Source: Amycolatopsis taiwanensis DSM 45107 (GTDB lineage Bacteria; Actinomycetota; Actinomycetes; Mycobacteriales; Pseudonocardiaceae). From it: a stretch of 64,000 nucleotides of DNA. This document shows positions 8,045 to 17,500 of this stretch, one piece after another. Position 1 is the stretch's first letter. Each line of letters opens with the position of its first letter. The stretch is from NCBI RefSeq assembly GCF_000519205.1, contig NZ_JAFB01000016.1, positions 62,001 to 126,000 on the forward strand, written 5' to 3'. A model generated the notes under the pieces. The model saw only the letters and a program-made list of their open reading frames with translations. It did no database searches and had not been told where the DNA came from. A program made the position numbers and the translations under genes.

Positions 8045-8335
8045 ATGGCAGAGTTACTTAACGACGAAGAGATCTCGGACGCGTTGACGAAGCTGCCCAC
8101 CTGGCAGCGCGAGGGCGACTCCATCACGCGCACCGCGGAGCTCGCCAGCTTCGGCCAGGCGATGGAGGCGGTGAACCGGGTCGCCGAGCTCGCGGAGAGC
8201 GTCAACCACCACCCGGACATCGACATCCGGTGGCGGAACGTGACCTTCCGGCTCAGCACGCACTCGGCCGGCGGGCTGACCGCCAAGGACGTCTCCCTCG
8301 CCGAGCAGATCGACGAGACCATCGACAACCTGTGA
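8045..8335 (+). CDS. 4a-hydroxytetrahydrobiopterin dehydratase (pterin-4a-carbinolamine dehydratase)
   Basis: A 96-residue PCD/DCoH protein that dehydrates the 4a-carbinolamine formed by aromatic amino acid hydroxylases. The signature histidines are in SVNHHPDIDIRWRNV near residues 57-59, followed by RLSTHSAGGLTAKD. The ATG at 8045 is chosen because GGAG lies 6 bases upstream; an in-frame ATG 9 bases earlier has no such site. It follows the permease by 50 bases. The window also holds hppD for tyrosine catabolism, but no phenylalanine hydroxylase, so its partner lies elsewhere. Confidence 0.92.
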   Translation: MAELLNDEEISDALTKLPTWQREGDSITRTAELASFGQAMEAVNRVAELAESVNHHPDIDIRWRNVTFRLSTHSAGGLTAKDVSLAEQIDETIDNL

Positions 8336-8443
8336 TCCCGGCGCCCGGGCAACCCCCGGGTGAGCGTCACCGGCCACGTGGGCGCGACGCTCGCCAGCGA
8401 CCGTCTCGACGTGAAGGTCAAGGCGACGCAGAGGGGACGCGCG

Positions 8444-8722
8444 ATGGCGAAAATCATGGTCAGGGCGGGCCGAAAGCTGGCCGGCTTGGCCCTGCTCTTC
8501 ACCCTGTCGATCCTGTCCACACCGGCTTTCCTGGGCACCGCACAGGCCGCGGAGAGCGCGAGCACCGCACCAACGACCCAAAGTGCGCGGCGCGTGCCTC
8601 CGGCGGCTCCCGCGAGCGACACGCGGGTGATCGTCGTGGGCGCGGTGGTGCTGGCGATAATCGTCGGGATCGCGGCCGCGGTGTTGTGGTACGCGTCGCG
8701 TCATCGTGATCCGCTCAGGTGA
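8444..8722 (+). CDS. Small exported or membrane protein of unknown function
   Basis: A 92-residue protein with an N-terminal signal-like segment (LAGLALLFTLSILSTPAFLGTAQAA, residues about 13-37), a Ser/Thr/Ala/Pro-rich stretch, and a C-terminal membrane helix (VIVVGAVVLAIIVGIAAAVLWYA), ending in a positive tail. Either a type I membrane protein or two-helix membrane protein is possible. The ATG at 8444 has GAGGGGA upstream; the open frame extends further 5' without a ribosome site. I do not recognise the family. Confidence 0.6.
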   Translation: MAKIMVRAGRKLAGLALLFTLSILSTPAFLGTAQAAESASTAPTTQSARRVPPAAPASDTRVIVVGAVVLAIIVGIAAAVLWYASRHRDPLR

Positions 8723-8740
8723 GGCTCCCGATGGCGTGAA

Positions 8741-8834
8741 CCGGGAACTCACTGACCCCAATCGGGAACTCAGGGTCCTCAATCGGGAACTCGGCGTCCC
8801 CGGGCGGGGACACGCGTGCCTGAAGCGGGGACAC
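8741..8834. repeat. 21-bp repeat array 2
   Basis: Five minus-oriented units. The conserved core (CGGGAACTC or GGGGACAC) ends at 8750, 8771, 8792, 8813 and 8834, an exact 21-base register. It fills the gap between two convergent genes and ends 2 bases from the stop codon of the zinc-ribbon gene. Confidence 0.88.
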
Positions 8835-8836
8835 GC

Positions 8837-9934
8837 CTAGCTGCGGTTGGCGAGCACGATGTAGGTCACGATCGCGCCGATGACCAGGACCGCGGTGACG
8901 ACCGCCAGAGTGATCTTGAGAGCGCTGTAGGGACGTTCGCCCCGCACCTCGCCGGTACGGCCGTTGATGAACACGTGGAACCGCTTGCCGCCGTAGATGT
9001 AGAACGCGACCCAGACCGGCAGCAACATCAGCTTGAACGTCACGTCCGCGTAGCTGGTATCGACCCGGTCGACGCGCTGTTGGTCACCGCCGATGTCGTG
9101 GCGGCAATCGTCGTGGATCACCGGCGCCATCCGGCGTTTGGCCTCCTCCAGGCCGACCTCCGGCTCCACGTCGTAGCGGAGGGTGTGATACCCCGCGAGG
9201 TACTGCGCCTGGAACGGAACCGCGTCTCGCAGCGGCCACGGCGCCAGCTCGTCGAGCCGCTTCACCGGCACGTACCCGGTTCCCGGCACCAGAACGTCAT
9301 CGAAGAACCGGCTGACCGTGCCGCTGGCCGGGTACCAGCGGGTCCGGCGAACCTGCCGGGTGCGCCGGTTTCCGTTGCTGTCGGTGTAGTGCTCGGTCAC
9401 GTAGTAGTACTGGCCGCGTGCGCCGGTGTACCGCGAGGTCGTGTTCGCGTCGTAGGTCCAGTGCGGCAGGTAGGTGCCCTTGGTGGACTCCGCTTCCGAG
9501 ACCTTCTTCAGTGCCGACGGTGCGAACCGGCGGGACGAGACCCACCCACGCAGCGCGAGCCGCATGCCGCCGGTATCGACGGCGAAGGGCAGCACCGCTT
9601 CCGGCAGGATCTGGCCGACCGCCGCCGGGTCCACCACGAGTGGTGCAGAGCAGAACTGGCACCGCCCGGACAGCTCGTTGCTCTGAGTCCGGGCACCACA
9701 CTGCTGACAGAGGAGCTCGTGCGTTCCCACCGTGCCGACCGGCTTGCGGGGCAGCGTCGCCAGCTCGGCGATCGGATGCTCCAGCACCGGCCGGTGGTCC
9801 GCCTGGATCTGCTGCTCGTACCCGCAGTACGGGCAGCGCAGCACGGTGGTGCCGGGAGCGAACTCGACGCGGGCACCACAACCACCGCACGGGTAGGACT
9901 GTGGCGACACCGACGGATACGAGGTCTCTGTCAT
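8837..9934 (-). CDS. Zinc-ribbon membrane-anchored protein (TFIIB-type zinc ribbons)
   Basis: A 365-residue protein. Two N-terminal zinc ribbons are visible: CGGCG with CPYCG (residues about 16-38) and CQQCG with CQFC (about 76-95). A central conserved domain of about 220 residues (GTYLPHWTYDANTTSRY, YVTEHYTDSNGNR) follows. Then come hydrophobic segments around MLLPVWVAFYIYGGKRFHVFINGRTGEV and a C-terminal helix ITLAVVTAVLVIGAIVTYIVL. Such proteins are often annotated as primosomal protein N'-like or TFIIB-zinc-ribbon proteins, but no helicase motifs are present. The gene upstream encodes an SPFH protein in the same orientation, so the two probably act together at the membrane. Confidence 0.75.
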   Translation of the reverse strand: MTETSYPSVSPQSYPCGGCGARVEFAPGTTVLRCPYCGYEQQIQADHRPVLEHPIAELATLPRKPVGTVGTHELLCQQCGARTQSNELSGRCQFCSAPLVVDPAAVGQILPEAVLPFAVDTGGMRLALRGWVSSRRFAPSALKKVSEAESTKGTYLPHWTYDANTTSRYTGARGQYYYVTEHYTDSNGNRRTRQVRRTRWYPASGTVSRFFDDVLVPGTGYVPVKRLDELAPWPLRDAVPFQAQYLAGYHTLRYDVEPEVGLEEAKRRMAPVIHDDCRHDIGGDQQRVDRVDTSYADVTFKLMLLPVWVAFYIYGGKRFHVFINGRTGEVRGERPYSALKITLAVVTAVLVIGAIVTYIVLANRS

Positions 9935-9972
9935 CGCCTCTCCTCCGCGGGTTTGCGCGCGACCGTGTCCTG

Positions 9973-10077
9973 TGGGGGTTCAGCCTCCACGCCCCGACCG
10001 AGGGCAAACCGCCAGACGCTCTGCCTTGCGGGGGCTCCGCCCCCACACCCCCGACTGGGGGCAAGCCCCCAGACCCC
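9973..10077. repeat. Tandem GC-rich hairpin repeat (two copies)
   Basis: The downstream copy holds two perfect hairpins: GGGGGC-TCC-GCCCCC at 10030-10044 and GGGGGC-AA-GCCCCC at 10057-10070. The bases at about 9973-10020 are a degenerate copy of the same unit. Related double hairpins lie at 45543-45577 and 47904-47947. This one sits between the SPFH gene's 3' end and the zinc-ribbon gene's start. The 283-base gap has no other recognisable feature. Confidence 0.75.
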
Positions 10078-10217
10078 CTTGACCGTGTCGACGAAGCGCT
10101 GCATAGAGGGTCGGGTCAGGTCCACGACGCGGGCGCCGCGCGGCCCCGAGAGCGGGACAAAGGCGCGCGCTCGGTGGTCACCGTGGTTGCCGCGACTTGC
10201 CACAGGGAGTGTCATGC

Positions 10218-11348
10218 TCAGGCCTGCGGCGGCAGGGGCGGCGGGGTGCTGCCCAGCAACGTCGCCAGCTCCGGCACCTGCGCGGCCGGCACCCAGCCCG
10301 CCATCCCCGTCTTCCAGACCAGCGTGGCCGGGGTGAGCGTGCCATCCGCAACGTGCGCGGCGAGCGCGCCGTGGTCGAACGGCCCCAACTGCTGGCCGTT
10401 CGCGCCCAGATACCACTGATCGGTGGTGGGCAGCGGCGGCGGTGCGGACGTTGGTTGCGGTGCGGGCGCCGGTGGTTGCGCTGCCGGCGCGGGTTGCGCG
10501 AGACCGGCCGCCATCTGCTGGCCCAGCGCCACGCCCATGCCGATCCCGAGTCCCTCGCCGGCCCCGCCACCCGGGTTGTTCGCCGCGTCGCCGATGGCGT
10601 TCGCGGTCTGGAACCTCGTGTACTGGCCGAGGTCGCCGAGGATGCCCATCTGGGTCCGCTTGTCCAGCGCCGCCTCGACCTCCGGCGGCAGCGAGATGTT
10701 CTCGACGACGAACTTCGCGATCTGGATGCCGCTGCCGGTCAGCTCCTGGTTGAGCACCCCGGCCAGCCGGTCGCCGATCTCACCCTGGCGAGCGGCCAGG
10801 TCGAGCATCGGGACCCCGGCGTTGGCCAGCGCGGTCCCGAGCCGGCCGACGATGAGCTGCCGCAGGAACTCCGACACCTCCTCGGTGCGAAACTCCGGAT
10901 CGGTGCCGACCAGCTCGCGCAGCAGGGTCGGCGGATCGACCACGCGCACGGCGAAGGCGCCGAAGGCCCGCAGCCGGACCATGCCGAACTCGGGGTCCCG
11001 CAGGATGACCGGGTTCTGGGTGCCCCACTTCAGGTCGGTGAACTGGCGGGTGTTGACGAAGTAGACCTCGGCCTTGAACGGCGACTGGAAGCCGTATTTC
11101 CAGCCCTTCAAGGTGGACAGGATCGGCATGTTCTGCGTCTGGAGCGTGTACGTGCCGGGAGCGAAGGCATCGGCGATCCGGCCCTCGTTGACGAACACGG
11201 CCGACTGGGACTCACGGACGATGAGCTTGGCGCCCATCTTGATCTCGTTCTCGTAGCGCGGGAAACGCCAGACGATCGTGTCGCGGCTGGCGTCCAGCCA
11301 CTCGATGATGTCGATCAGCTCGCCGCGGAGCTTGTCCATGAAACCCAC
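10218..11348 (-). CDS. SPFH-domain protein with C-terminal GYF_2 domain
   Basis: A 376-residue member of the YdjI/virion-core-like SPFH group. The N-terminal IIEWLDASRDTIVWRFP segment and the SPFH core (ESQSAVFVNEGRIADAFAPGTYTLQTQNMP through AKFVVENISLPPEVEAALDKR) span about residues 20-255. A Pro/Ala/Gln linker then leads to a GYF_2-like domain near the end (DQWYLGANGQQLGPFDHGALAAHVADG ... TLVWKTGMAGW). SPFH proteins form membrane-associated oligomers. The GTG at 11348 has GGGGGGAA 5-12 bases upstream; an ATG three codons later is the alternative. It is followed by the zinc-ribbon gene, a recurrent partner by my recollection. Confidence 0.85.
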   Translation of the reverse strand: MGFMDKLRGELIDIIEWLDASRDTIVWRFPRYENEIKMGAKLIVRESQSAVFVNEGRIADAFAPGTYTLQTQNMPILSTLKGWKYGFQSPFKAEVYFVNTRQFTDLKWGTQNPVILRDPEFGMVRLRAFGAFAVRVVDPPTLLRELVGTDPEFRTEEVSEFLRQLIVGRLGTALANAGVPMLDLAARQGEIGDRLAGVLNQELTGSGIQIAKFVVENISLPPEVEAALDKRTQMGILGDLGQYTRFQTANAIGDAANNPGGGAGEGLGIGMGVALGQQMAAGLAQPAPAAQPPAPAPQPTSAPPPLPTTDQWYLGANGQQLGPFDHGALAAHVADGTLTPATLVWKTGMAGWVPAAQVPELATLLGSTPPPLPPQA

Positions 11349-11469
11349 GTGGGTTCCCCCCTCGTCACCTCGCCGCTGTCCGGCCGACCATAGCAAAAAG
11401 GGCCCGGACCGAAAGCAATATCGGCTGAGGTCCTGACCTGCGCATGCGAGGCGACCCCGGCTCACGATG

Positions 11470-11499
11470 CGGCTTTCCGCGCTATGCCGCGGAAAGCCG
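11470..11499. terminator. Hairpin downstream of the LuxR-type regulator gene
   Basis: Perfect 12-bp stem: CGGCTTTCCGCG (11470-11481) and its complement (11488-11499), with a 6-base loop. It lies 34 bases past the stop of the minus-strand regulator and before the next minus-strand gene. No U tract follows, so termination is probable rather than certain. Confidence 0.6.
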
Positions 11500-11532
11500 A
11501 CCACCATTACGTTTCTCTGCGTGAGGAATCGC

Positions 11533-13848
11533 TCAGGCCGACTGGTCCTTGGCGAGCCAGGCCGCGACCTGGGTCCGCGTGCTGAAGCCGAGCTTGGCCA
11601 GGATGTGGTCGACGTGGCTGTCCACGGTGCGTCGCGAAATCACCAGCGCATCGGCGATCTCCCGGTTCGTCCTGCCCGCCGCGACCAGCTCGGCAACCTG
11701 CCGCTCCCGCTTGGTCAACACCGCCGGCGCGTCTTCCGGCTTCGGCTCCGCCGCGGGAGGAGGCACCTGCTCACCCAGTGCGAAGGCGAACGCTTCCTGC
11801 GACGACAGCTGCGCGCCACGCTGTTCGGCGGTCCGATAAGCCCGCTCACCCAGCGCGGCGCGGGTGCGCTCGATGGCTTGCGTGTGCCAGTTGAGCAGCC
11901 TGTCGAAGCCGAACAGCGGCTTGCCGATCGCCTGCCACCGCCTGCCCGCCGCACCGAACAGCACCGCCGCCCGCCGCGGATCGTCTTCCGCGATCGCCAC
12001 CCAGCCGAACACCTCCATGCAGAACGGGATGCCCAACTGGTCGTCGAACTGCTCCATCGTCCGCAAAGACTCGTGGAGTTCGGCGGCAGCTTCGGCGTGC
12101 TGCCCTATTTCCCAGCGCACCACGCCGAGGTTCCAGGCCGTCCACGACAAGGCCCAGCGCTCGCCCTGCGCGGCACAGATCGCCTTGCCCTCGTTCAGCA
12201 GGTCCACCGCGTCGCCGACCCGGCCCTCCATCATCGCGACCCTCGCGAGTTGCGAGAAGATGATCAGAGCCGGCGCGGTCCACTGGCCGCGCCGACGATG
12301 CCGGGACAGCGCGTCCGAAAGCAGGGGCATCGCGCGATCGAGGTTGTTGAGAAAGGTCTCGGCTCCGCCGAGGAACTGGAGCACGTAGGTGAGGTCGGTC
12401 TCGTCACTCACCTGTCGCGCCAGATCGCGCGCTTCGGTGAGCAGACCGACACTCGCCGCGTTGTCCCCCTGGAGGAACGCGACCCACCCGGTCTGCCAAA
12501 GCGCCCTGGCCCGTTCCTGACTCGGCTCCGGATTGGTCGCCAGCGCCTTTTCCAGCCAGTGCCGGCCGTCGCGCACCCGGCCGCAACCGACCCAGTACAG
12601 CGCCAACGCCGAGGCCAGGCGCAGGCCGTCCATCGCCTCGCCGGGCGCGGTAAAGCAGTACTCCAGCGCCTCCCACGCATTGGGCCACTCGGCCCGCAAC
12701 CGCTTCGCCCACTCGACCTGCCGGTGCCCGTGAGAGTCCACACTGGCCTGCTCGGCGAGCTGGAGATAGCAGTCCCGGTGCAGACGGCGTAGCCGGTCCT
12801 GCTCACCGGCCTCGGTCAGGCGTTCCGCGCCGTACTGGCGGATCGTCTCCAGCATGTGGTACCGCACGAGCGAGCCGTGGTCCTCGCGGGCGAGCACGGA
12901 CTTGTCGACCAGTCCGGCGATTCCGGTGAAGATCTCCTCCTCGCCCAGCCCATCACCCGCGCACACGCATTCCGCGGTGTCCAGGTCGAAATCACCGGCG
13001 AACACCGAACACCGTGCCCACAGCACTCGTTCCTGCTCGGTGCACAGGTCGTAACTCCAGTCCACCGCCGCTCGCAAGGTCTGGTGACGCGGCAACGCCG
13101 CTCGGTTACCGGCGGTCAACAAGTCGAACCGGTGTTCCAAACGCGACAGAATCTGCTCGACCGACAGCATCCGGACCCGCACCGCGGCCAGTTCCAGTGC
13201 CAACGGCACCCCGTCCAGCCGTTGGCACAGCCGGATCACCGCCTTGGCGTTGTCCTCGCTCAACGTGAACCCCGGCACCGCGGCCGCGGCCCGGTCCTCG
13301 AACAGCCGCACCGCCTCGAACCGGCGCGCGCCCTCCGGCCCCGAGCGGGTCGTGCGCGGCACCGTCAACGGCGAAACGGGCCACACATGCTCCGCGGCGA
13401 TCCCCAGCGGCTCCTGGCTGGTCGCCAGTACCCGGAGCCCGGGTACGGCCGACAACAACGTGTGCGCCACCTTGCCGGCCGCCTCCAGCACGTGCTCGCA
13501 GTTGTCCAGCACGATCAGCATGCGCTTATCGGCCAGGAAGTCCGCCAGCACCGCTTCGTCGTCTCGCGCCGATTGCACCAGCACGCCCAACTCGGCCATC
13601 AACGCCGACGGCACTTCCACGGGATCGTGCACATTCGCCAGCTCGACCAGGCAGACACCATCGGGGAACGCCCGGCGCAACTCGCCGACGACGTGCAATG
13701 CCAACCGTGACTTGCCGACGCCGCCGACCCCGGTCAGGGTCACCAGGCGCGAGTTCGACAGGGCACGCTTGATCCCGGCCGTCTCGTGCCGACGTCCCAC
13801 AAAGCTCGTCATCTCACTGGGCAGTCCCACACTGTCCCGGCGTAACAT
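11533..13848 (-). CDS. Large ATPase-type transcriptional regulator with C-terminal LuxR domain
   Basis: A 771-residue regulator. The N-terminal NB-ARC/STAND-like ATPase has Walker A LTGVGGVGKSRLALHV near residue 42 and the Walker B-like MLIVLDNCEHVLEAA near 110. Then follow RLDGVPLALELAA, a winged-helix-like region and an alpha-helical tetratricopeptide-like middle. The C-terminal GerE/LuxR helix-turn-helix is LTKRERQVAELVAAGRTNREIADALVISRRTVDSHVDHI. The ATG at 13848 is chosen; an in-frame GTG at 13857 is equally possible, and neither has a strong ribosome site. The frame remains open upstream only because the repeat array lacks stops. The signal and targets are unknown. Confidence 0.88.
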   Translation of the reverse strand: MLRRDSVGLPSEMTSFVGRRHETAGIKRALSNSRLVTLTGVGGVGKSRLALHVVGELRRAFPDGVCLVELANVHDPVEVPSALMAELGVLVQSARDDEAVLADFLADKRMLIVLDNCEHVLEAAGKVAHTLLSAVPGLRVLATSQEPLGIAAEHVWPVSPLTVPRTTRSGPEGARRFEAVRLFEDRAAAAVPGFTLSEDNAKAVIRLCQRLDGVPLALELAAVRVRMLSVEQILSRLEHRFDLLTAGNRAALPRHQTLRAAVDWSYDLCTEQERVLWARCSVFAGDFDLDTAECVCAGDGLGEEEIFTGIAGLVDKSVLAREDHGSLVRYHMLETIRQYGAERLTEAGEQDRLRRLHRDCYLQLAEQASVDSHGHRQVEWAKRLRAEWPNAWEALEYCFTAPGEAMDGLRLASALALYWVGCGRVRDGRHWLEKALATNPEPSQERARALWQTGWVAFLQGDNAASVGLLTEARDLARQVSDETDLTYVLQFLGGAETFLNNLDRAMPLLSDALSRHRRRGQWTAPALIIFSQLARVAMMEGRVGDAVDLLNEGKAICAAQGERWALSWTAWNLGVVRWEIGQHAEAAAELHESLRTMEQFDDQLGIPFCMEVFGWVAIAEDDPRRAAVLFGAAGRRWQAIGKPLFGFDRLLNWHTQAIERTRAALGERAYRTAEQRGAQLSSQEAFAFALGEQVPPPAAEPKPEDAPAVLTKRERQVAELVAAGRTNREIADALVISRRTVDSHVDHILAKLGFSTRTQVAAWLAKDQSA

Positions 13849-13980
13849 CTTTGCCACACAAATCACCAGACGGTCCAGGCTACGCCGGTCTCCGGCGCCT
13901 GACCTGCCACGATACGTTCGCTGTGACGAAGGAAACGCATTCGGAACCGAGCGTCGCCGGTCGTGCGCGCAGGGCTGGAG

Positions 13981-14116
13981 ACGGAACTCGGGCCGCGGAA
14001 CCCGGAACTCAAGCGCCAGAACCGGGGACATGGACGCCTGAGCCGGGAACTCGGGCGCCGGAACCGGGAACTCGGGCGCCGGAGCCGGGGACACAGGGGC
14101 CGGGAGCGCGGGACTC
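13981..14116. repeat. 21-bp repeat array 3
   Basis: Minus-oriented cores end at 13989, 14010, 14031, 14052, 14073 and 14094, all 21 bases apart, with a seventh looser unit to 14116. It lies between the start of the LuxR-type gene and the end of ychF, both on the minus strand. It makes the regulator's frame appear about 80 codons longer than it is. Confidence 0.88.
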
Positions 14117-14143
14117 GCGAAAACTGAAAACCGGTGCTGCCGG

Positions 14144-15244
<1,101 letters not shown>

Positions 15245-15274
15245 GACTTCCGAGTCTAGAGACTGTTTCGACGC

Positions 15275-15530
15275 GGCTTGCGTGGCGGTGCGGGTAGCGG
15301 AACCCGAGGCGGCTGTGTTCTCTGGGGTCCCCCCGACTGGCAGCAAGCGCCCAGACCTCCTTGGCTCCGGGATCGCCTCCTCCTGAATGTCCAATTCACC
15401 ACGTCGAAGCTGTCCTCGCCAGGAATCACCCGCCCGTCTCCCACCACCCTCAACGGAGGCGCTACAGCCTCAATCCAGAACCCGCGGCGGTGCAGGCTGA
15501 CGGCCCCACGGCAAGCGGCTCCGCCGCTTT
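15275..15530. repeat. Dispersed long intergenic repeat, copy A (with nested insertion)
   Basis: This region shares several blocks with the reverse complement of 50605-50770: GGCTTGCGTGGCGGTGCGGG at the left, a block around CCAATTCACCACGTCG in the middle, and CTGACGGCCCCAC followed by GCGGCTCCGCCGCTT at the right. Copy A is longer because a degenerate GC-hairpin unit (CCCCCGACTGG...CAAGC...CCCAGACCTCC, about 15330-15362) sits inside it. The remainder of the 388-base gap to the next gene shows nothing else. No ORF here looks coding. Confidence 0.75.
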
Positions 15531-15632
15531 TATAGGCGGCCCGGCACCGGCGAGGCGCACCGGCACCGCGGGCGGTGGGTGACGTCGGATTTCCGCCAGC
15601 CGGGGCTGACCTGGGGTGGCACCATCGAGTTC

Positions 15633-17147
15633 ATGAGCACGGAGTGGGCACTGTGGCGCGACGCCGAACGCTGCTACCGCGCGGTCGCCTCGCGTGACGC
15701 ACGGTTCGACGGACAGTTCATCACGGCGGTGAAGACCACCGGCATCTACTGCCGCCCGTCCTGCCCCGCGGTCACCCCGAAGGCCACCAACGTTCGGTTC
15801 TACCCCACGACCGCGGCAGCACAGGCGGGCGGTTTCCGGGCATGCCGGCGCTGCCTGCCCGACGCGGTGCCGGGGTCACCCGACTGGAACCTGCGCGCCG
15901 ACCTGGCCGCCCGCGCGATGCGGCTGATCGCCGACGGCACCGTGGAGCGCGAAGGGGTGCCGGGGCTGGCCCGGCGGCTCGGCTATTCGGAACGTCAGCT
16001 CGGCCGGGTCCTCACCGCCGAACTCGGCGCCGGTCCGCTCGCGCTGGCCCGGGCGCACCGGGCGCATTCCGCCCGGCTGCTCATCGAGCTGTCCGAGCTG
16101 CCCCTGACCGACGTCGCCTTCGCCGCCGGGTTCGCCAGCGTCCGGCAGTTCAACGACACCATCCGCGAGGTGTTCGCACGCACCCCCTCGCAGCTGCGCG
16201 CCGCGGCGACCCACCGGCGCGACCGCGCGGCCAGCGCGGACACCGCTACCAGCACGGGCACGGGCACCGCTATCGCCACCGGCACCGGCACCGGCACCGG
16301 CACCAGGCTCAGCCTGCGCCTGCCGTACCGGCCGCCGTTCGACGCGGCCGGGCTGTTCCGCTTCCTCGCCGACCGGGCCGTGCCCGGCGTGGAGGCCATG
16401 CAGGACGGCGGTTACGGCCGGACACTCCGGCTGCCCCACGGCCCGGCCACCGTCCGGCTCACGCCACGGGATGGACACGTCCGGTGCGAACTGAGCCTCG
16501 CCGACGTGCGGGACCTCGCCAGCGCGGTCGCCAGGGCCCGCCGCCTGCTCGACCTGGACGCCGACCCGGCGGCCGTCGCTGACGTGCTGGGCGCGGACCC
16601 CCTGCTGGCGCCCGCGGTCGCCGCCGCCCCCGGTATCCGGGTGCCTGGTGCGGTCGACGGCTTCGAGCTGCTGTTGCGCGCCATGCTCGGGCAGCAGGTT
16701 TCGGTCGCCGCGGCCCGCACCGCCGCCGGCCGGCTGGCCGCGGCCCTCGGCGAAACACCGGACGGCGACGAGGAGAGCCTCACCCACCTGTTCCCCACCG
16801 CGGAGGCGGTGGCCGAACGAGGGCGCGAGGTGCTGCGCGGACCGCGGCAGCGGGTCGAGGCGATCTGCGCGATGGCCGAGGCGGTGGCCTCCGGTGCCGT
16901 GGAGGTGCATGTCGGCCGGGACCCGCGGGAATTGCGCGCCGAGCTGCTTGGCTTGCGCGGCGTCGGCCCGTGGACCGCCGACTACGTGGTGATGCGCGTG
17001 CTCGGCGCTCCCGATGTGCTGCTCACCGGCGACCTCGTCGTGCAGAAGGGCGCGGCCACGCTGGGCATCCTCGACCTGCCCACCCACGCCCGGTCCTGGC
17101 GCCCGTGGCGTTCCTACGCTGGCATGTACCTCTGGCGCAGCGCCTGA
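15633..17147 (+). CDS. AlkA-type DNA-3-methyladenine glycosylase fused to Ada metal-binding and AraC domains
   Basis: A 504-residue DNA repair protein. The N-terminal Ada zinc domain has CRPSCPAVTPKATN and CRRC (residues about 38-75), followed by an AraC-type helix-turn-helix (LARRLGYSERQLGRVL and LPLTDVAFAAGFASVRQFNDT). A Thr-Gly linker (DNA of repeated CACCGG units at about 16250-16300) leads to an AlkA glycosylase with MLGQQVSVAAARTAAGRL and the helix-hairpin-helix LGLRGVGPWTADYVVMRVLG containing the catalytic Asp. There is no Ogt methyltransferase domain. Ada cysteine methylation may act as the sensor. The ATG at 15633 is chosen for the usual N-terminus. Confidence 0.93.
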   Translation: MSTEWALWRDAERCYRAVASRDARFDGQFITAVKTTGIYCRPSCPAVTPKATNVRFYPTTAAAQAGGFRACRRCLPDAVPGSPDWNLRADLAARAMRLIADGTVEREGVPGLARRLGYSERQLGRVLTAELGAGPLALARAHRAHSARLLIELSELPLTDVAFAAGFASVRQFNDTIREVFARTPSQLRAAATHRRDRAASADTATSTGTGTAIATGTGTGTGTRLSLRLPYRPPFDAAGLFRFLADRAVPGVEAMQDGGYGRTLRLPHGPATVRLTPRDGHVRCELSLADVRDLASAVARARRLLDLDADPAAVADVLGADPLLAPAVAAAPGIRVPGAVDGFELLLRAMLGQQVSVAAARTAAGRLAAALGETPDGDEESLTHLFPTAEAVAERGREVLRGPRQRVEAICAMAEAVASGAVEVHVGRDPRELRAELLGLRGVGPWTADYVVMRVLGAPDVLLTGDLVVQKGAATLGILDLPTHARSWRPWRSYAGMYLWRSA

Positions 17148-17458
17148 TCCCACCCCAGACCCGCGCATCCCCACCCCAGACCCCCGAGTTCCCAGCTCAG
17201 GCGCCCGTGTCCCCGCTTCAGGCACCCGAGTTCCCGACTCAGGTCACCGAGTCCCCGGCTCAGGTCACCGAGTCCCCGGCTCAAGTGCGCGTGTCCCCGA
17301 CTCAGGCGCCCATGCCCCCGCTTGAGGCGTCCAAGTTCCCGCTTCAGGCGTCCGAGTTCCCGGCTCAGGCGCGCGTGTCCCCGATTCAGGCGCCCGAGTT
17401 CCCAGCTCAGGTCAGTGTGTCCCCGACTCAGGCGCCTGAGTTCCCGGTTCCGGGGTGT
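17144..17458. repeat. 21-bp repeat array 4
   Basis: Thirteen plus-oriented units start at 17186 and then every 21 bases to 17438. Two degenerate units precede them from about 17144, overlapping the stop region of the glycosylase gene. Cores alternate irregularly among GAGTTCCCG, GAGTCCCCG and GTGTCCCCG. The array lies between the convergent glycosylase and sbcC genes. The apparent seven-residue peptide repeats here are a product of the 21-base period. Confidence 0.92.
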
Positions 17459-17500
17459 GATCGAGGTCGGTGCGCGAACGCAACCCGGGTTCGACGGGAC

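Noticed and set aside
11913-13000. Frames on the plus strand antisense to the LuxR-type regulator
   Set aside because: Composition and lack of motifs show they are shadows of the regulator gene.
17144-17458. Seven-residue peptide repeats (APEFPAQ-like) as a collagen-like or surface protein
   Set aside because: The repeat comes from the 21-bp DNA period and is open in several frames, with no start signal or conserved frame across arrays.
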